Shown in pieces: positions 26,839 through 35,188 of a stretch of 64,000 bases of DNA (within the stretch, counting starts at the first letter, position 1; each line of letters opens with the position of its first letter). The notes beneath the pieces were generated by a model, which saw only the letters and a list, made by a program, of their open reading frames with translations, ran no database searches and was not told the DNA's origin. Source of the stretch: Methylorubrum aminovorans (GTDB lineage Bacteria; Pseudomonadota; Alphaproteobacteria; Rhizobiales; Beijerinckiaceae); the NCBI RefSeq assembly GCF_022179725.1, contig NZ_BPRC01000019.1, positions 1-64,000 on the forward strand, given 5' to 3'. Both the position numbers and the translations under genes were made by a program.

Positions 26839-26852
26839 GACGTTCGAACGTC
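26839..26852. repeat. Perfect 14-bp palindrome in an intergenic region
   Basis: GACGTTCGAACGTC lies 117 bp before the start of the TRASH-like gene (minus), in the 342-bp divergent gap 26723-27064. It may be an operator. No other clear element was seen in that gap; two TTAA words near 26986 and 27003 are 13 bp apart, not the CtrA spacing. Confidence 0.3.
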
Positions 26853-27064
26853 GAAATGGAGCCGGGCGGATAGGCCCTGGGCTGCCTCAAGTCAATCCCG
26901 CGACCGCTCTCGCCGGTCGATGCTGAAGCAGAACCTGCCTTCGGATCGATGCACGATTGTGCCCGAAACGCACGTAAGCGGACGGTTAAGTTTTACCCTT
27001 CGTTAAGCATGTTGGGCTCTGATGCTCGGCAACGCACCGCTGGAGGTGCCCGAGGACTACCCCG

Positions 27065-27529
27065 ATGTCGGAACCCGCGCGACAGGCCCCATCCCCCGAG
27101 ACCGCTCTCCGGTCTTCGGCCAGCACCGCGCCGCTGCGCGACTGGCTCGCCATCATGCGTGCGACGGTGTCCGAGACGAAGCCTGTTGAGACGCAAGAAG
27201 TCGAACCCGCTCCGGTCGAGACGGACATCGAAGCGCGTAGCGCCGCCTGGTCGCCCCGACTCGTTTCCGCCGCCGCGAAGTCGGCCGAGGCCGCCGACGA
27301 GGACGTGGCCGAGATCATGGCCGAGAACATGATGCTGAAGGCGCGGCTCCGGATCGAGGCCGAGCGCCGCGACGAGCTTCAGATCATCCTGGCTCAGGAA
27401 ATCCGTGAGCTGCGCGCCCACATCGCCGAGGAAGTCGGCAAGATGGAGGATCTCCGGAGCGAGCGCGACCTCTGGCGCGCCCGCTGCGAGGCCCTGGCCG
27501 CGCCGCTGTTCCAAGTGCAGCCGCGCTGA
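27065..27529 (+). CDS. Coiled-coil protein of unknown function
   Basis: 154 aa, acidic, no signal peptide. The N-terminal half is low-complexity. Residues 80-145 form a heptad-rich helix (VAEIMAENMMLKARLRIEAE, RRDELQIILAQEIRELRAHI, AEEVGKMEDLRSERDLWRAR). I do not recognise a family. It is monocistronic, with an inverted repeat and a palindromic terminator downstream. Confidence 0.6.
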   Translation: MSEPARQAPSPETALRSSASTAPLRDWLAIMRATVSETKPVETQEVEPAPVETDIEARSAAWSPRLVSAAAKSAEAADEDVAEIMAENMMLKARLRIEAERRDELQIILAQEIRELRAHIAEEVGKMEDLRSERDLWRARCEALAAPLFQVQPR

Positions 27530-27540
27530 GCCGCTTTCAG

Positions 27541-27619
27541 AGTGCCTCATAAAACTCCCGGTCACCCACCGTTCTCGCTCTGGCGAGGACAGTGCGGCGG
27601 GAGTTTTGTGAGAGACACT
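27541..27619. repeat. 79-bp imperfect inverted-repeat element
   Basis: The ends AGTGCCTCATAAAACTCCCG (27541-27560) and, on the other strand from 27619, AGTGTCTCTCACAAAACTCC continuing CG are near-identical. The centre (GTTCTCGC-TCTG-GCGAGGAC) is also a dyad, so the whole unit can fold into one long hairpin. It resembles a MITE or the joined ends of a small transposon. It could also act as a terminator for the coiled-coil gene. Confidence 0.5.
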
Positions 27620-27636
27620 CAGACGCCGAACATGCG

Positions 27637-27662
27637 AAGGGCCGCCCCATGGGGCGGCCCTT
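27637..27662. terminator. Long perfect palindrome, bidirectional terminator
   Basis: AAGGGCCGCCCC and GGGGCGGCCCTT meet at AT with no spacer, giving a 26-bp perfect dyad flanked by TTCC on the plus strand. It can end transcripts from the coiled-coil gene (plus) and from the tiny gene at 27715-27783 (minus). Confidence 0.7.
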
Positions 27663-27714
27663 CCATTGTCGAACCGGTCAGTCCGACGAAACCTGTCGTG
27701 ATCCTGCGAATGCG

Positions 27715-27783
27715 TTAGACGCACGCGCCGGAGGTAACGGTCCAGGCCTTGGTCGTCGGCGACGGCTGATGACAATGAGACAC
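27715..27783 (-). CDS. 22-codon peptide gene with near-perfect Shine-Dalgarno
   Basis: A GTG start at 27783 follows AAAGGAGGTGATCCA, a 14-base exact complement of the 16S 3' tail with ideal spacing. The peptide is (M)SHCHQPSPTTKAWTVTSG followed by ACV and a stop. It contains two Cys, two His and one Trp. The gene stands alone on the minus strand, divergent from the Rieske gene and closed by the palindrome at 27637-27662. I do not recognise the peptide. A small protein, a modified peptide precursor or a leader peptide are all possible. Confidence 0.55.
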   Translation of the reverse strand: MSHCHQPSPTTKAWTVTSGACV

Positions 27784-27977
27784 TGGATCACCTCCTTTCG
27801 TTCGTTGCGGGTGAGCCCAAGGTAGGTGCGATTTCCGCGGGGCGAAAGACCCTCGCCGGCCGATCCGGTGCGTTGTCTCGCCGCAATGCACAATGCGGCC
27901 ACAGGCGTGCCGCTGGCCGCCGGGCGGCTGGCAGCCTAAAGAGGGCACCCGTCCGTTTCGCTCAGCCCGTACAAACG

Positions 27978-29060
27978 ATGTCCTCCGCCGCACCGCGCGT
28001 CTCCGCCGACGATGCCCTCGACCCGCGCGCCATGCGCGAGCCGCTGCCGAACGCGTGGTACTGCGCTGGCCAAGCCGCGGCGGTCGCGGGGGGCAAGATG
28101 CGGTCGGTCGCGCTCAACGGCGAGCAGGTCGTGCTCGGCCGTGGCAAGGACGGGGCCCTGTTCGCGCTGCGCGACCGCTGTCCCCATCGCGGCATGGCGC
28201 TCTCCAAGGGCAAGTTCGACGGCGACACGCTGATGTGCCCGTTCCACGGCTGGCGCTTCGGCACCGACGGGCGCTGCCGCGACGTGCCGACGCTGTCCGA
28301 GCACGACGCCTCGGATTTCTCGCGCATCGCCGTCCAGCGCTTCCCCATCGTCGAGAGCGCGGGCTTCCTCTGGGTCAACCCACATCTCGGGCCCGCCGAC
28401 TTAGGTGCCGTGCCGGCCGTGCCCGCCCTCGATTTCGAGCCGGCCGGCTGCCTCGTGCTCGAACTCGAAGTTGAGGCCTCGTTCGATCTCACGACGCTGA
28501 GTCTCGTCGATCCCGGCCACGTCGCCTTCGTTCACGACACATGGTGGTTCCGCCCCTCCAAGGAATTGCGGGAGAAGGTGAAGACCTTCCAGCCGGTGCC
28601 GCACGGCTTCGTCATGACGAGCCACGCGACGACCACGAGTTCCCCGATCTATCGCCTGCTCGGCGGTGCGCCGGAGGTCGAGATCGAGTTCCGCCTGCCC
28701 GGCGTACGGCTGGAGCGGATCAAGGCGGGCACGAAGCGGGTGGCGAACTACACCTTCGCCACGCCGATGGGGCCCAACCGCACCATGCTGACGAACGCGC
28801 TCTACTGGAGCCTGCCGGCGCTGAACCTGCTGAAGCCGATCGCGCGGCCGCTGATGCGCCAGTTCCTGACCCAGGATCAGCAGGTGCTCCAGCACGCGCA
28901 GGCCGGCCTCGACCGGAAACCCACCATGGTGCTGCTGGGCCAGGGCGATCTGCCCTCGCAATGGTATTTCCGCCTCAAGCGCGAGGCCCTGGAGGCGGCG
29001 CGCGACGGCCGCCCTTTCACCAATCCGCTCGCGCCCCAGGAATTGCGCTGGCGCTCGTGA
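27978..29060 (+). CDS. Rieske-type ring-hydroxylating oxygenase, alpha subunit
   Basis: 360 aa from the ATG at 27978. The N-terminal Rieske [2Fe-2S] domain has CPHRGMALSKGKFDGDTLMC followed by PFHGWRF (Cys-x-His ... Cys-x2-His). The catalytic domain carries a mononuclear-iron motif in LVDPGHVAFVHDTWWF. It resembles single-component-type oxygenases (vanillate demethylase-like). No reductase or ferredoxin gene is adjacent, so electrons must come from elsewhere. The substrate is unknown. It is divergent from the 22-codon gene, with 194 bp between. Confidence 0.85.
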   Translation: MSSAAPRVSADDALDPRAMREPLPNAWYCAGQAAAVAGGKMRSVALNGEQVVLGRGKDGALFALRDRCPHRGMALSKGKFDGDTLMCPFHGWRFGTDGRCRDVPTLSEHDASDFSRIAVQRFPIVESAGFLWVNPHLGPADLGAVPAVPALDFEPAGCLVLELEVEASFDLTTLSLVDPGHVAFVHDTWWFRPSKELREKVKTFQPVPHGFVMTSHATTTSSPIYRLLGGAPEVEIEFRLPGVRLERIKAGTKRVANYTFATPMGPNRTMLTNALYWSLPALNLLKPIARPLMRQFLTQDQQVLQHAQAGLDRKPTMVLLGQGDLPSQWYFRLKREALEAARDGRPFTNPLAPQELRWRS

Positions 29061-29142
29061 GGTTGTGAAGCCGCAACCTGAAACTTTTAGCTCCCCGCAT
29101 CGTCGAGGTGCGTATCGCTTGAGTTGCGCGAGGGAGTATCGG

Positions 29143-29352
29143 GTGCCGAGGCCGCACTACGTCATCCGCCGGAGCCGGTCCGGCCGGTTCAACTTCACCC
29201 TGTTATCCGAACACGGCCGCATCAACGGCACCGTGATCGTTGCCGGGCAAGACCTGCCCCGTGACGAGATCGAGCGGCAGGCTCGGGAGAAGATCCGCAA
29301 CCTCGCCGACGCCCTCGTCTCGGTCGTGGGGCCGGGCGCGAGCCCGTCCTGA
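29143..29352 (+). CDS. Small conserved-looking protein, unknown function
   Basis: 69 aa from a GTG at 29143, chosen because GAGGGAG precedes it; a longer frame from 29065 lacks such a signal. Sequence: VPRPHYVIRRSRSGRFNFTL then LSEHGRINGTVIVAGQDLPR, basic first half, with a C-terminal helix (EIERQAREKIRNLADALV). I do not recognise a family. It lies 82 bp after the Rieske gene. Confidence 0.5.
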   Translation: MPRPHYVIRRSRSGRFNFTLLSEHGRINGTVIVAGQDLPRDEIERQAREKIRNLADALVSVVGPGASPS

Positions 29353-29401
29353 GGCCCTGCGCCGCGCTTGAACCGCGGGCCGGGCAGGCCATCTTGGCCG
29401 T

Positions 29402-30463
29402 ATGAAGAAGCGTGGCCTGCTCACGGTCGCCAGCGCGGCCACGGTGATGACCCTCGGCGGCGTCGGCTATGCCGCGCATCGCCGGGGCAAGAACCCCTAT
29501 TACCGTGGGCCCAAGAGCGACCATTTCGACGGCCTGCGCTTCCACACCGCAAATCAGCCGCCCGACAAGTCGCTCGCCGACCTCGCCCGCTGGCGCCGGA
29601 CCGGCAAGCCCGAAGCGTGGCCGGCGAACTTCCCGAGCCTGTTTCCGGCGGACAAGCCACCCGAACGGGTCGAGGGCTTTCGCGTCGTGCTGATCGGCCA
29701 TGCGAGCTACCTGTTCCAGGTGGCCGGCCGCAACATCCTGGTCGATCCGGTCTTTGCCCGGCGTGCGAGTCCGTTCCGCTTCGCCGGGCCGAAGCGGGTC
29801 AACCCGCCGGGCATCGCCTATGCCGACCTTCCGCCGATCGATGCGGTCCTGATCACCCACAACCACTACGACCATCTCGACGGCCCGACGCTCGCCCGGC
29901 TCTGGCAGGACCACCAGCCGCTGATCGTCGCGCCGCTGGGCAACGACGTGATCCTGCGCGGCTACGACGAGACCATGCATGTCGAGACCCGCGACTGGGG
30001 CGAGTCGGTCGATCTCGGTGCCGGCATCACCGCGCATCTCACGCCCGCCAACCACTGGTCGGCCCGCGGCCTCAACGACCGGCGCATGGCGCTGTGGTGC
30101 GCCTTCCTGCTGACCACACCGCGCGGGGTTCACTACCATGTTGGCGACACGGGCCTCGGGGACGGCGCGATCTTCCGCGAGATCCGCGTCCGGTTCGGCC
30201 CACCGCGGCTCGCCACCCTGCCGATCGGTGCCTACGAGCCGCGGTGGTTCATGCAGCCGCAGCACATGAACCCGGCCGACGCGGTGGAGGCCCTGACCCT
30301 TCTCGGCGCCGATCAGGCGCTCGGCCACCATTGGGGCACGTTCAAGCTCACCGACGAGGGCATCGAACGGCCCGTCGAGGCGCTGGCCGAGGCGCTGACG
30401 GCGACCGCCTTGCCGCCGGAGCGGTTCCTGGCGCTGCGGCCGGGGCAGGTCTGGGAGGGGTAG
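29402..30463 (+). CDS. Metallo-beta-lactamase-fold hydrolase, NAPE-PLD/UlaG-like
   Basis: 353 aa with an N-terminal membrane or signal segment (LLTVASAATVMTLGGVGYAA). The zinc motif VLITHNHYDHLDG and later His/Asp ligands (PANHWSARG, YHVGDTGLGD, LGHHWGTFKLTDE) define the group of NAPE-PLD-like MBL hydrolases (RomA-like outer-membrane-associated proteins). The likely substrate class is a phosphodiester or lipid, but this is only a family inference. It is convergent with the EamA gene. Confidence 0.85.
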   Translation: MKKRGLLTVASAATVMTLGGVGYAAHRRGKNPYYRGPKSDHFDGLRFHTANQPPDKSLADLARWRRTGKPEAWPANFPSLFPADKPPERVEGFRVVLIGHASYLFQVAGRNILVDPVFARRASPFRFAGPKRVNPPGIAYADLPPIDAVLITHNHYDHLDGPTLARLWQDHQPLIVAPLGNDVILRGYDETMHVETRDWGESVDLGAGITAHLTPANHWSARGLNDRRMALWCAFLLTTPRGVHYHVGDTGLGDGAIFREIRVRFGPPRLATLPIGAYEPRWFMQPQHMNPADAVEALTLLGADQALGHHWGTFKLTDEGIERPVEALAEALTATALPPERFLALRPGQVWEG

Positions 30464-30497
30464 GGGCGGCCGATCGTTCGACCGGGACCGCGCCCGT

Positions 30498-31412
30498 TCA
30501 CCCAACGTCGTTCGATTCCCGTCTGCCGCTGCCGGACTTCCGGTTTGCCAACGTGATCCCCGCCGAAGCCGCCACGATGCAGGCGATGGCCCCGCCCTGC
30601 ACGGGACTCAGCCGCTCGCCGAGCAGGGCGAGGGCGGCCACCGACGCGACGGCCGGTTCCAGGCTCATCAGCACACCGAAGGCCGGGCGGGGCAGGCGCG
30701 TGAGGGCGAACATTTCGAGTGAGTAGGGAAGGGCGCTCGACAGGACGGCGATGACGAGCCCCGTTGTCAGCGTAGCCGGGGTGAACAGGTCGGTGCCGGC
30801 TTCCACGAGGCCCACCGGTGCGACGACGAGGGCAGCAATCAGCATGCCGAGCGACACCGCCCGCCCGCCGCCGGCTCGTCCGGCGCGCTGACCGAACACG
30901 ATGTAGGCTGCCCAGCACAGGCCCGCGCCCAGAGCCAGCGCCGCACCGGTCGGGTCAAGGGTGCTCGTCTCACCCAGCGGCAGCAGCAGGCCAAGCCCCA
31001 GCACCGCGAGACCGATCCAGGCGAAGTCCCGCGCCCGGCGCGAACCCGCCAGAGCCACGGCCAGAGGCCCGGTGAACTCGATGGCCACCGCAATGCCGAG
31101 GGGGATCGTGCGGAGCGAGAGGTAGAACAGCAGGTTCATGAGACCGAGCGCCGCGCCGTAGAGCGCGATGGCGCCGATCTCGCCCCGCTCCCCGCTGCGA
31201 CGCCACGGCCGCCAGACCGCGAGCAGGATCAGCGCTGAGAAACCGACGCGGAGCGTCGTGACGCCCGCCGCGCCGACGACCGGAAACAGCCCTTTGGCGA
31301 GAGCCGCGCCACTCTGGATCGAGACCATTCCCGCCAGCAGGGCGAGGATCGGCAGGGCGAAGTCGGGCGCGGCGTTGCGACCCGTCATGGGCGGGGCGGC
31401 ATCGAACCGCAT
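30498..31412 (-). CDS. EamA-family metabolite exporter (RhtA-like)
   Basis: 304 aa, ten predicted membrane segments in two EamA repeats (LPILALLAGMVSIQSGAALA, IPLGIAVAIEFTGPLAVALA, LCWAAYIVFGQRAGRAGGG, LEPAVASVAALALLGERLSP). It resembles RhtA, an exporter of threonine/homoserine and other amino acids. It lies 12 bp after the gene at 31425-32126 on the same strand and may be the end of an hslVU-containing transcript. The substrate is uncertain. Confidence 0.85.
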   Translation of the reverse strand: MRFDAAPPMTGRNAAPDFALPILALLAGMVSIQSGAALAKGLFPVVGAAGVTTLRVGFSALILLAVWRPWRRSGERGEIGAIALYGAALGLMNLLFYLSLRTIPLGIAVAIEFTGPLAVALAGSRRARDFAWIGLAVLGLGLLLPLGETSTLDPTGAALALGAGLCWAAYIVFGQRAGRAGGGRAVSLGMLIAALVVAPVGLVEAGTDLFTPATLTTGLVIAVLSSALPYSLEMFALTRLPRPAFGVLMSLEPAVASVAALALLGERLSPVQGGAIACIVAASAGITLANRKSGSGRRESNDVG

Positions 31413-31424
31413 CGATCCGTGGCC

Positions 31425-32126
31425 TCAGTGCGCATCCGGGGCACCCGGACGGGACGCTGCATCGCGTGCCTCATCGGAACGCACGTAGGTGACGCCGAGT
31501 GAACCATCCGTTGTCTTGCGTATCGGCAGGCAATTCAGTCCCGGCGCGGCCGAGATGATCCACGCCCGCAACCGGTCCCGCGGAATCCATCCCGTTCGGC
31601 CGTCGGGCCGCAGCATCCGCGCATGACCGTTCACCACCCGGACTGGGTCGGCCACAATGACGGGTTCCTGTGCCAGGCCGAGGCGTCGACTCCCCGCTCT
31701 CGGCTGCGATCGGATGGGCACGGGATCGTCGCCCCCGGCTAACGCCATGCAACGGTAGCCCGGCAATGCCGCCGCCACCCTGTCGTGCCGTGGGCCACCG
31801 TGATTGACCGGCGCCAAGCGGGCGCATCGTCGAATGGCGGGCACGACGCGAGCCTCGTCCCGTGCGATCGGGCTGCCCTCCGCCCGGCCCGCGACGGTCA
31901 GGAGAACGGAGCAAGCCGTTTCGAGCCAAGCCACCGCGTTCGACTCGGCCGACACGATGAGCGGGCTCTGCTTCAGCAGCGTCGCCTCGCTCTCCGCATC
32001 GGTCGCGCCCGCTCGGACCGCGCCGAGCAGCCCAGCGGTCAGGATGCCCAGGGCCAGACCGCCACGGGCCAGGAGGCGATGGCTTGCTCCGCCTCTTTTT
32101 CCCCTTCTGGCCCTTGGGCTGCTCAT
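31425..32126 (-). CDS. Exported or membrane-anchored protein with SH3-like end
   Basis: 233 aa. A basic N-terminus and a hydrophobic segment (LLARGGLALGILTAGLLGAV, about 18-38) suggest export. The C-terminal third, PVRVVNGHARMLRPDGRTGW followed by IPRDRLRAW, looks like an SH3-type fold. I do not recognise a named family. It starts 6 bp after hslU on the same strand. Confidence 0.55.
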   Translation of the reverse strand: MSSPRARRGKRGGASHRLLARGGLALGILTAGLLGAVRAGATDAESEATLLKQSPLIVSAESNAVAWLETACSVLLTVAGRAEGSPIARDEARVVPAIRRCARLAPVNHGGPRHDRVAAALPGYRCMALAGGDDPVPIRSQPRAGSRRLGLAQEPVIVADPVRVVNGHARMLRPDGRTGWIPRDRLRAWIISAAPGLNCLPIRKTTDGSLGVTYVRSDEARDAASRPGAPDAH

Positions 32127-32132
32127 CCCGGA

Positions 32133-33446
32133 TCAGAGGATGAAGCGGCTGAGATCCGTATTGGCTGCGAGATCCGCCACCCGCTCGCGAACGTAAGCAG
32201 CATCGATCGGCACGGTCTCGCCGGAGCGGTCGGTGGCGGTGAACGAGATCTCGTCGATCACCCGCTCCAGCACGGTCTGGAGGCGGCGGGCGCCGATATT
32301 CTCCACCGAGCCGTTCACCTCCACGGCGACGCGGGCAAGCGCGTCGATGGCGTCCTCGCTGAAATCGAGGGTGACGCCCTCGGTCTCCATCAGCGCCACC
32401 GTCTGCTTGATCAGGCTTGCTTCGGTGCTGGTCAGAATCTGCTTGAAGTCCTCGACGGTCAGCGGCTGCAGCTCGACGCGGATCGGCAGGCGGCCCTGCA
32501 ATTCGGGCAGCAGATCGGACGGTTTCGAGACGTGGAAGGCACCGGATGCGATGAACAGGATGTGGTCGGTCTTCACCGGTCCGTGCTTGGTCGCCACCGT
32601 GGTGCCCTCGATCAAGGGCAGCAGATCGCGCTGCACGCCCTCGCGGGAGACATCGGCGCCGGAGCGGCCCTCGCGGGCGCAGATCTTGTCGATTTCGTCG
32701 AGGAAGACGATGCCGTTATCCTCGACCTCGCGGATTGCATCGCGGGTGAGGGCGTCGTCGTCCACGAGCTTGTCGCTCTCCTCGGCGATCAGCGGCGCGT
32801 AGGCGTCGGCGACCGTCATGCGGCGCGGCTTGCCGCGTTGGCCGCCGAGCGCCTTGCCGAGCATGTCCGAGATGTTGATCGCGCCCATGGACGCGCCGGG
32901 CATTCCGGGGATCTCGAACATCGGCATGCCCTGTGAGCCGCTGGGTGCGAGTTCGATCTCCACTTCCTTGTCGTCGAGTTCGCTGTTGCGGAGCTTCTTG
33001 CGGAAGCTCTCGCGGGTGGCCTGGCTCGCGGTCGGGCCCACCAGCGCGTCGAGGATGCGGGACTCGGCGGCGGCTTCCGCTTTCGCCTTGACCGCCTTGC
33101 GCTTCTCCTCCCGCGTCAGGCCGATGCCGACCTCCACGAGATCGCGCACGATCTGCTCGACGTCGCGGCCGACATAGCCGACTTCCGTGAACTTGGTCGC
33201 CTCGATCTTGAGGAAGGGCGCGCCGGCCAGCCGCGCGAGGCGGCGGGCGATCTCGGTCTTGCCGCAGCCGGTCGGGCCGATCATCAGGATGTTCTTGGGC
33301 GCCACCTCATCTCGCAGCGGACCTTTCAGCTGCTGGCGGCGCCAGCGGTTGCGCAGCGCAATGGCGACGGCGCGCTTGGCGTCCTTCTGGCCGACGATGA
33401 AGCGATCGAGCTCGGAGACGATCTCGCGGGGAGAGAAGGTGGTCAT
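32133..33446 (-). CDS. hslU: HslU, ATPase subunit of the HslUV protease
   Basis: 437 aa, AAA+ unfoldase: [20 protein letters not shown], Walker [21 protein letters not shown], the pore motif GYVGRD, Walker [12 protein letters not shown], sensor [20 protein letters not shown] and the C-terminal [19 protein letters not shown] then DLSRFIL, which docks into HslV. It unfolds substrates for HslV. It follows hslV by 111 bp. The length matches the family. Confidence 0.97.
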   Translation of the reverse strand: MTTFSPREIVSELDRFIVGQKDAKRAVAIALRNRWRRQQLKGPLRDEVAPKNILMIGPTGCGKTEIARRLARLAGAPFLKIEATKFTEVGYVGRDVEQIVRDLVEVGIGLTREEKRKAVKAKAEAAAESRILDALVGPTASQATRESFRKKLRNSELDDKEVEIELAPSGSQGMPMFEIPGMPGASMGAINISDMLGKALGGQRGKPRRMTVADAYAPLIAEESDKLVDDDALTRDAIREVEDNGIVFLDEIDKICAREGRSGADVSREGVQRDLLPLIEGTTVATKHGPVKTDHILFIASGAFHVSKPSDLLPELQGRLPIRVELQPLTVEDFKQILTSTEASLIKQTVALMETEGVTLDFSEDAIDALARVAVEVNGSVENIGARRLQTVLERVIDEISFTATDRSGETVPIDAAYVRERVADLAANTDLSRFIL

Positions 33447-33557
33447 CGGGCTCCTGCGGCCATTTTTTGGGACGTGTGGGGCGGCGCGTCGGGCGCGGGG
33501 CCTTCCCCGAGAGACGATCTAAGCGGGCGAAGCCCGGCTTTCCAGGGAGCGCGGCCG

Positions 33558-34118
33558 TCAGCCCGCGTCGAGGGCTTCGATCACGAGATTGCCGTTGGTG
33601 TAGACGCAGATCTCGGCGGCGATCTTCATCGCCTTGCGCACGATCGCCTCGGCGTCGAGATCGCCGTCCTCCAGCGCTCGGGCGGCCGAGAGGGCGAAGT
33701 TGCCGCCCGACCCGATCGCCATGACGCCGGTCTCCGGCTCCAGCACGTCGCCGGATCCGGAGAGCAGAAGGCTCACATCACGATCGGCCACCAGCATCAT
33801 CGCCTCCAGGCGGCGGAGGTAGCGGTCCGTGCGCCAGTCCTTGGTGAGCTCGACGCAGGCGCGGGTGAGCTGGCCGGGATACTGCTCCAGTTTGGCCTCC
33901 AGCCGCTCGAACAGGGTGAAGGCGTCGGCCGTCGCACCCGCGAAGCCGCCGATCACGCTGCCCTTGGCCAGCCGCCGGACCTTGCGGGCATTGCCCTTCA
34001 CGATGGTCTGCCCGAGGCTGACCTGTCCGTCGCCGCCGATCACCACCCGGCCCCCTTTGCGGACCATCAGGATCGTCGTGGCGTGCATCTGCGGCAGGCG
34101 GTCGTCGGTCTGGGCCAA
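33558..34118 (-). CDS. hslV: HslV, peptidase subunit of the HslUV protease
   Basis: 186 aa, proteasome-beta-like Thr peptidase. The propeptide [13 protein letters not shown] would be removed to expose the catalytic Thr in [20 protein letters not shown]. Other blocks are [40 protein letters not shown] and [20 protein letters not shown]. It forms the proteolytic chamber for HslU. A possible heat-shock promoter lies just upstream. Confidence 0.96.
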   Translation of the reverse strand: MAQTDDRLPQMHATTILMVRKGGRVVIGGDGQVSLGQTIVKGNARKVRRLAKGSVIGGFAGATADAFTLFERLEAKLEQYPGQLTRACVELTKDWRTDRYLRRLEAMMLVADRDVSLLLSGSGDVLEPETGVMAIGSGGNFALSAARALEDGDLDAEAIVRKAMKIAAEICVYTNGNLVIEALDAG

Positions 34119-34155
34119 GGAGGCGCTCCGGTTCGTTCGAACGTGGTGTGCCTTC

Positions 34156-34184
34156 AGTTATGCGCTCGCGCCCCCGGCTCCAAG
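34156..34184 (-). promoter_or_regulatory. Possible RpoH promoter of hslVU
   Basis: On the minus strand CTTGGAG (34184 downward) and CATAACT (34162-34156) are spaced as in alphaproteobacterial RpoH promoters (CTTG-N17/18-CYTAT-type), 38 bp before the hslV start. hslVU is a typical RpoH target. The match is partial. Confidence 0.4.
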
Positions 34185-34299
34185 CCGGGCTGCCGCATCG
34201 TTGCAAAAAGCTCCGCGCAAGCCACTCCTCCTATTGGCTCGAACAAAGGGGTGCCGCGCGTCGGCGCCTGTCCCCGCAAAGGTGTCTCCGGAGCCTCCC

Positions 34300-35175
34300 A
34301 TGGGAATCCTCGTCGGCCTCGTCATCGCGATCGGCTGCATGCTCGGCGGCTTCGTCGCCATGGGCGGGCATCTGATCGTGATCTGGCAGCCCTGGGAGTT
34401 CGTCATCATCTTCGGCATGGCAGCCGGCACCTTCGTCATCGCCAATCCGATGAAGACGGTGATGGATTCCGGCAAGGCGACGATGGAGGCCTTCACCAAC
34501 AAGGGGCCGAAGCGCCAGGATTTCCTCTCGCTGCTGGGCCTCCTGCACGCCTTGATGCGTGAGTTGAAGACCAAGCCGCGCAACGAGGTCGAGACGCATT
34601 TCGACGATCCGGCCAATTCCGAGATCTTCAAGAACTATCCCGAGGTGACCAAGGACCAGGATCTGGTCCTGTTCATCTGCGATTATTGCCGCCTGATCCT
34701 CATCGGCAACGCCCGCTCGCACGAGATCGAGGCGCTGATGGAGGAGGAGATCGGCACCCACAAGAAGTACAAGCTCAAGCCCTATGCCGCGATCAACACC
34801 GTGGCGGAGGCGCTGCCGGCGCTCGGCATCGTCGCGGCGGTGCTCGGCATCGTGAAGGCGATGGGCGCGCTCGACCAGTCGCCGCAGATCCTCGGCGGCC
34901 TGATCGGCGCCGCGCTGGTCGGCACCTTCATCGGCGTGTTCGCGTCCTACGGGATGCTCGCCCCGCTCGCCGTGAAGATCAAGGGCGTGCGCGAGAAGCA
35001 GTGCAGCGTCTACACCATCGTGAAGCAGAGCCTCATCGCCTACATGAACGGCGCGCTGCCCCAGGTCGCGATCGAGCACGGCCGCAAGGGCATCGCCGGC
35101 TCCGACCGCCCGACCATCGACGAGGTCGAGAGCGCCACCGTGCCGGGTGCCCGCGCCGAGCCGGCCGCGGCATAA
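34300..35175 (+). CDS. motA: Flagellar stator protein MotA
   Basis: 291 aa, four membrane segments: residues 3-22 (LVGLVIAIGCMLGGFVAM), 32-50, and the pair near 170-190 (LPALGIVAAVLGIVKAMGAL) and 200-225 (GGLIGAALVGTFIGVFASYG). The large cytoplasmic loop between the second and third segments carries the charged residues that contact FliG (ALMRELKTKPRNEVETHFDD). With MotB it forms the proton channel that drives rotation. It opens the forward flagellar run, divergent from hslV, and is 13 bp before fliM. Confidence 0.96.
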   Translation: MGILVGLVIAIGCMLGGFVAMGGHLIVIWQPWEFVIIFGMAAGTFVIANPMKTVMDSGKATMEAFTNKGPKRQDFLSLLGLLHALMRELKTKPRNEVETHFDDPANSEIFKNYPEVTKDQDLVLFICDYCRLILIGNARSHEIEALMEEEIGTHKKYKLKPYAAINTVAEALPALGIVAAVLGIVKAMGALDQSPQILGGLIGAALVGTFIGVFASYGMLAPLAVKIKGVREKQCSVYTIVKQSLIAYMNGALPQVAIEHGRKGIAGSDRPTIDEVESATVPGARAEPAAA

Positions 35176-35188
35176 GGGTTTTTTCGAG

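Noticed and set aside
26986-27006. Paired TTAA words before the coiled-coil gene
   Set aside because: They are 13 bp apart rather than 7, so they do not fit the CtrA site.
27785-27798. GGATCACCTCCTTT on the plus strand, identical to a 16S rRNA 3' end
   Set aside because: No rRNA sequence lies upstream. It is read on the other strand as the Shine-Dalgarno of the 22-codon gene.
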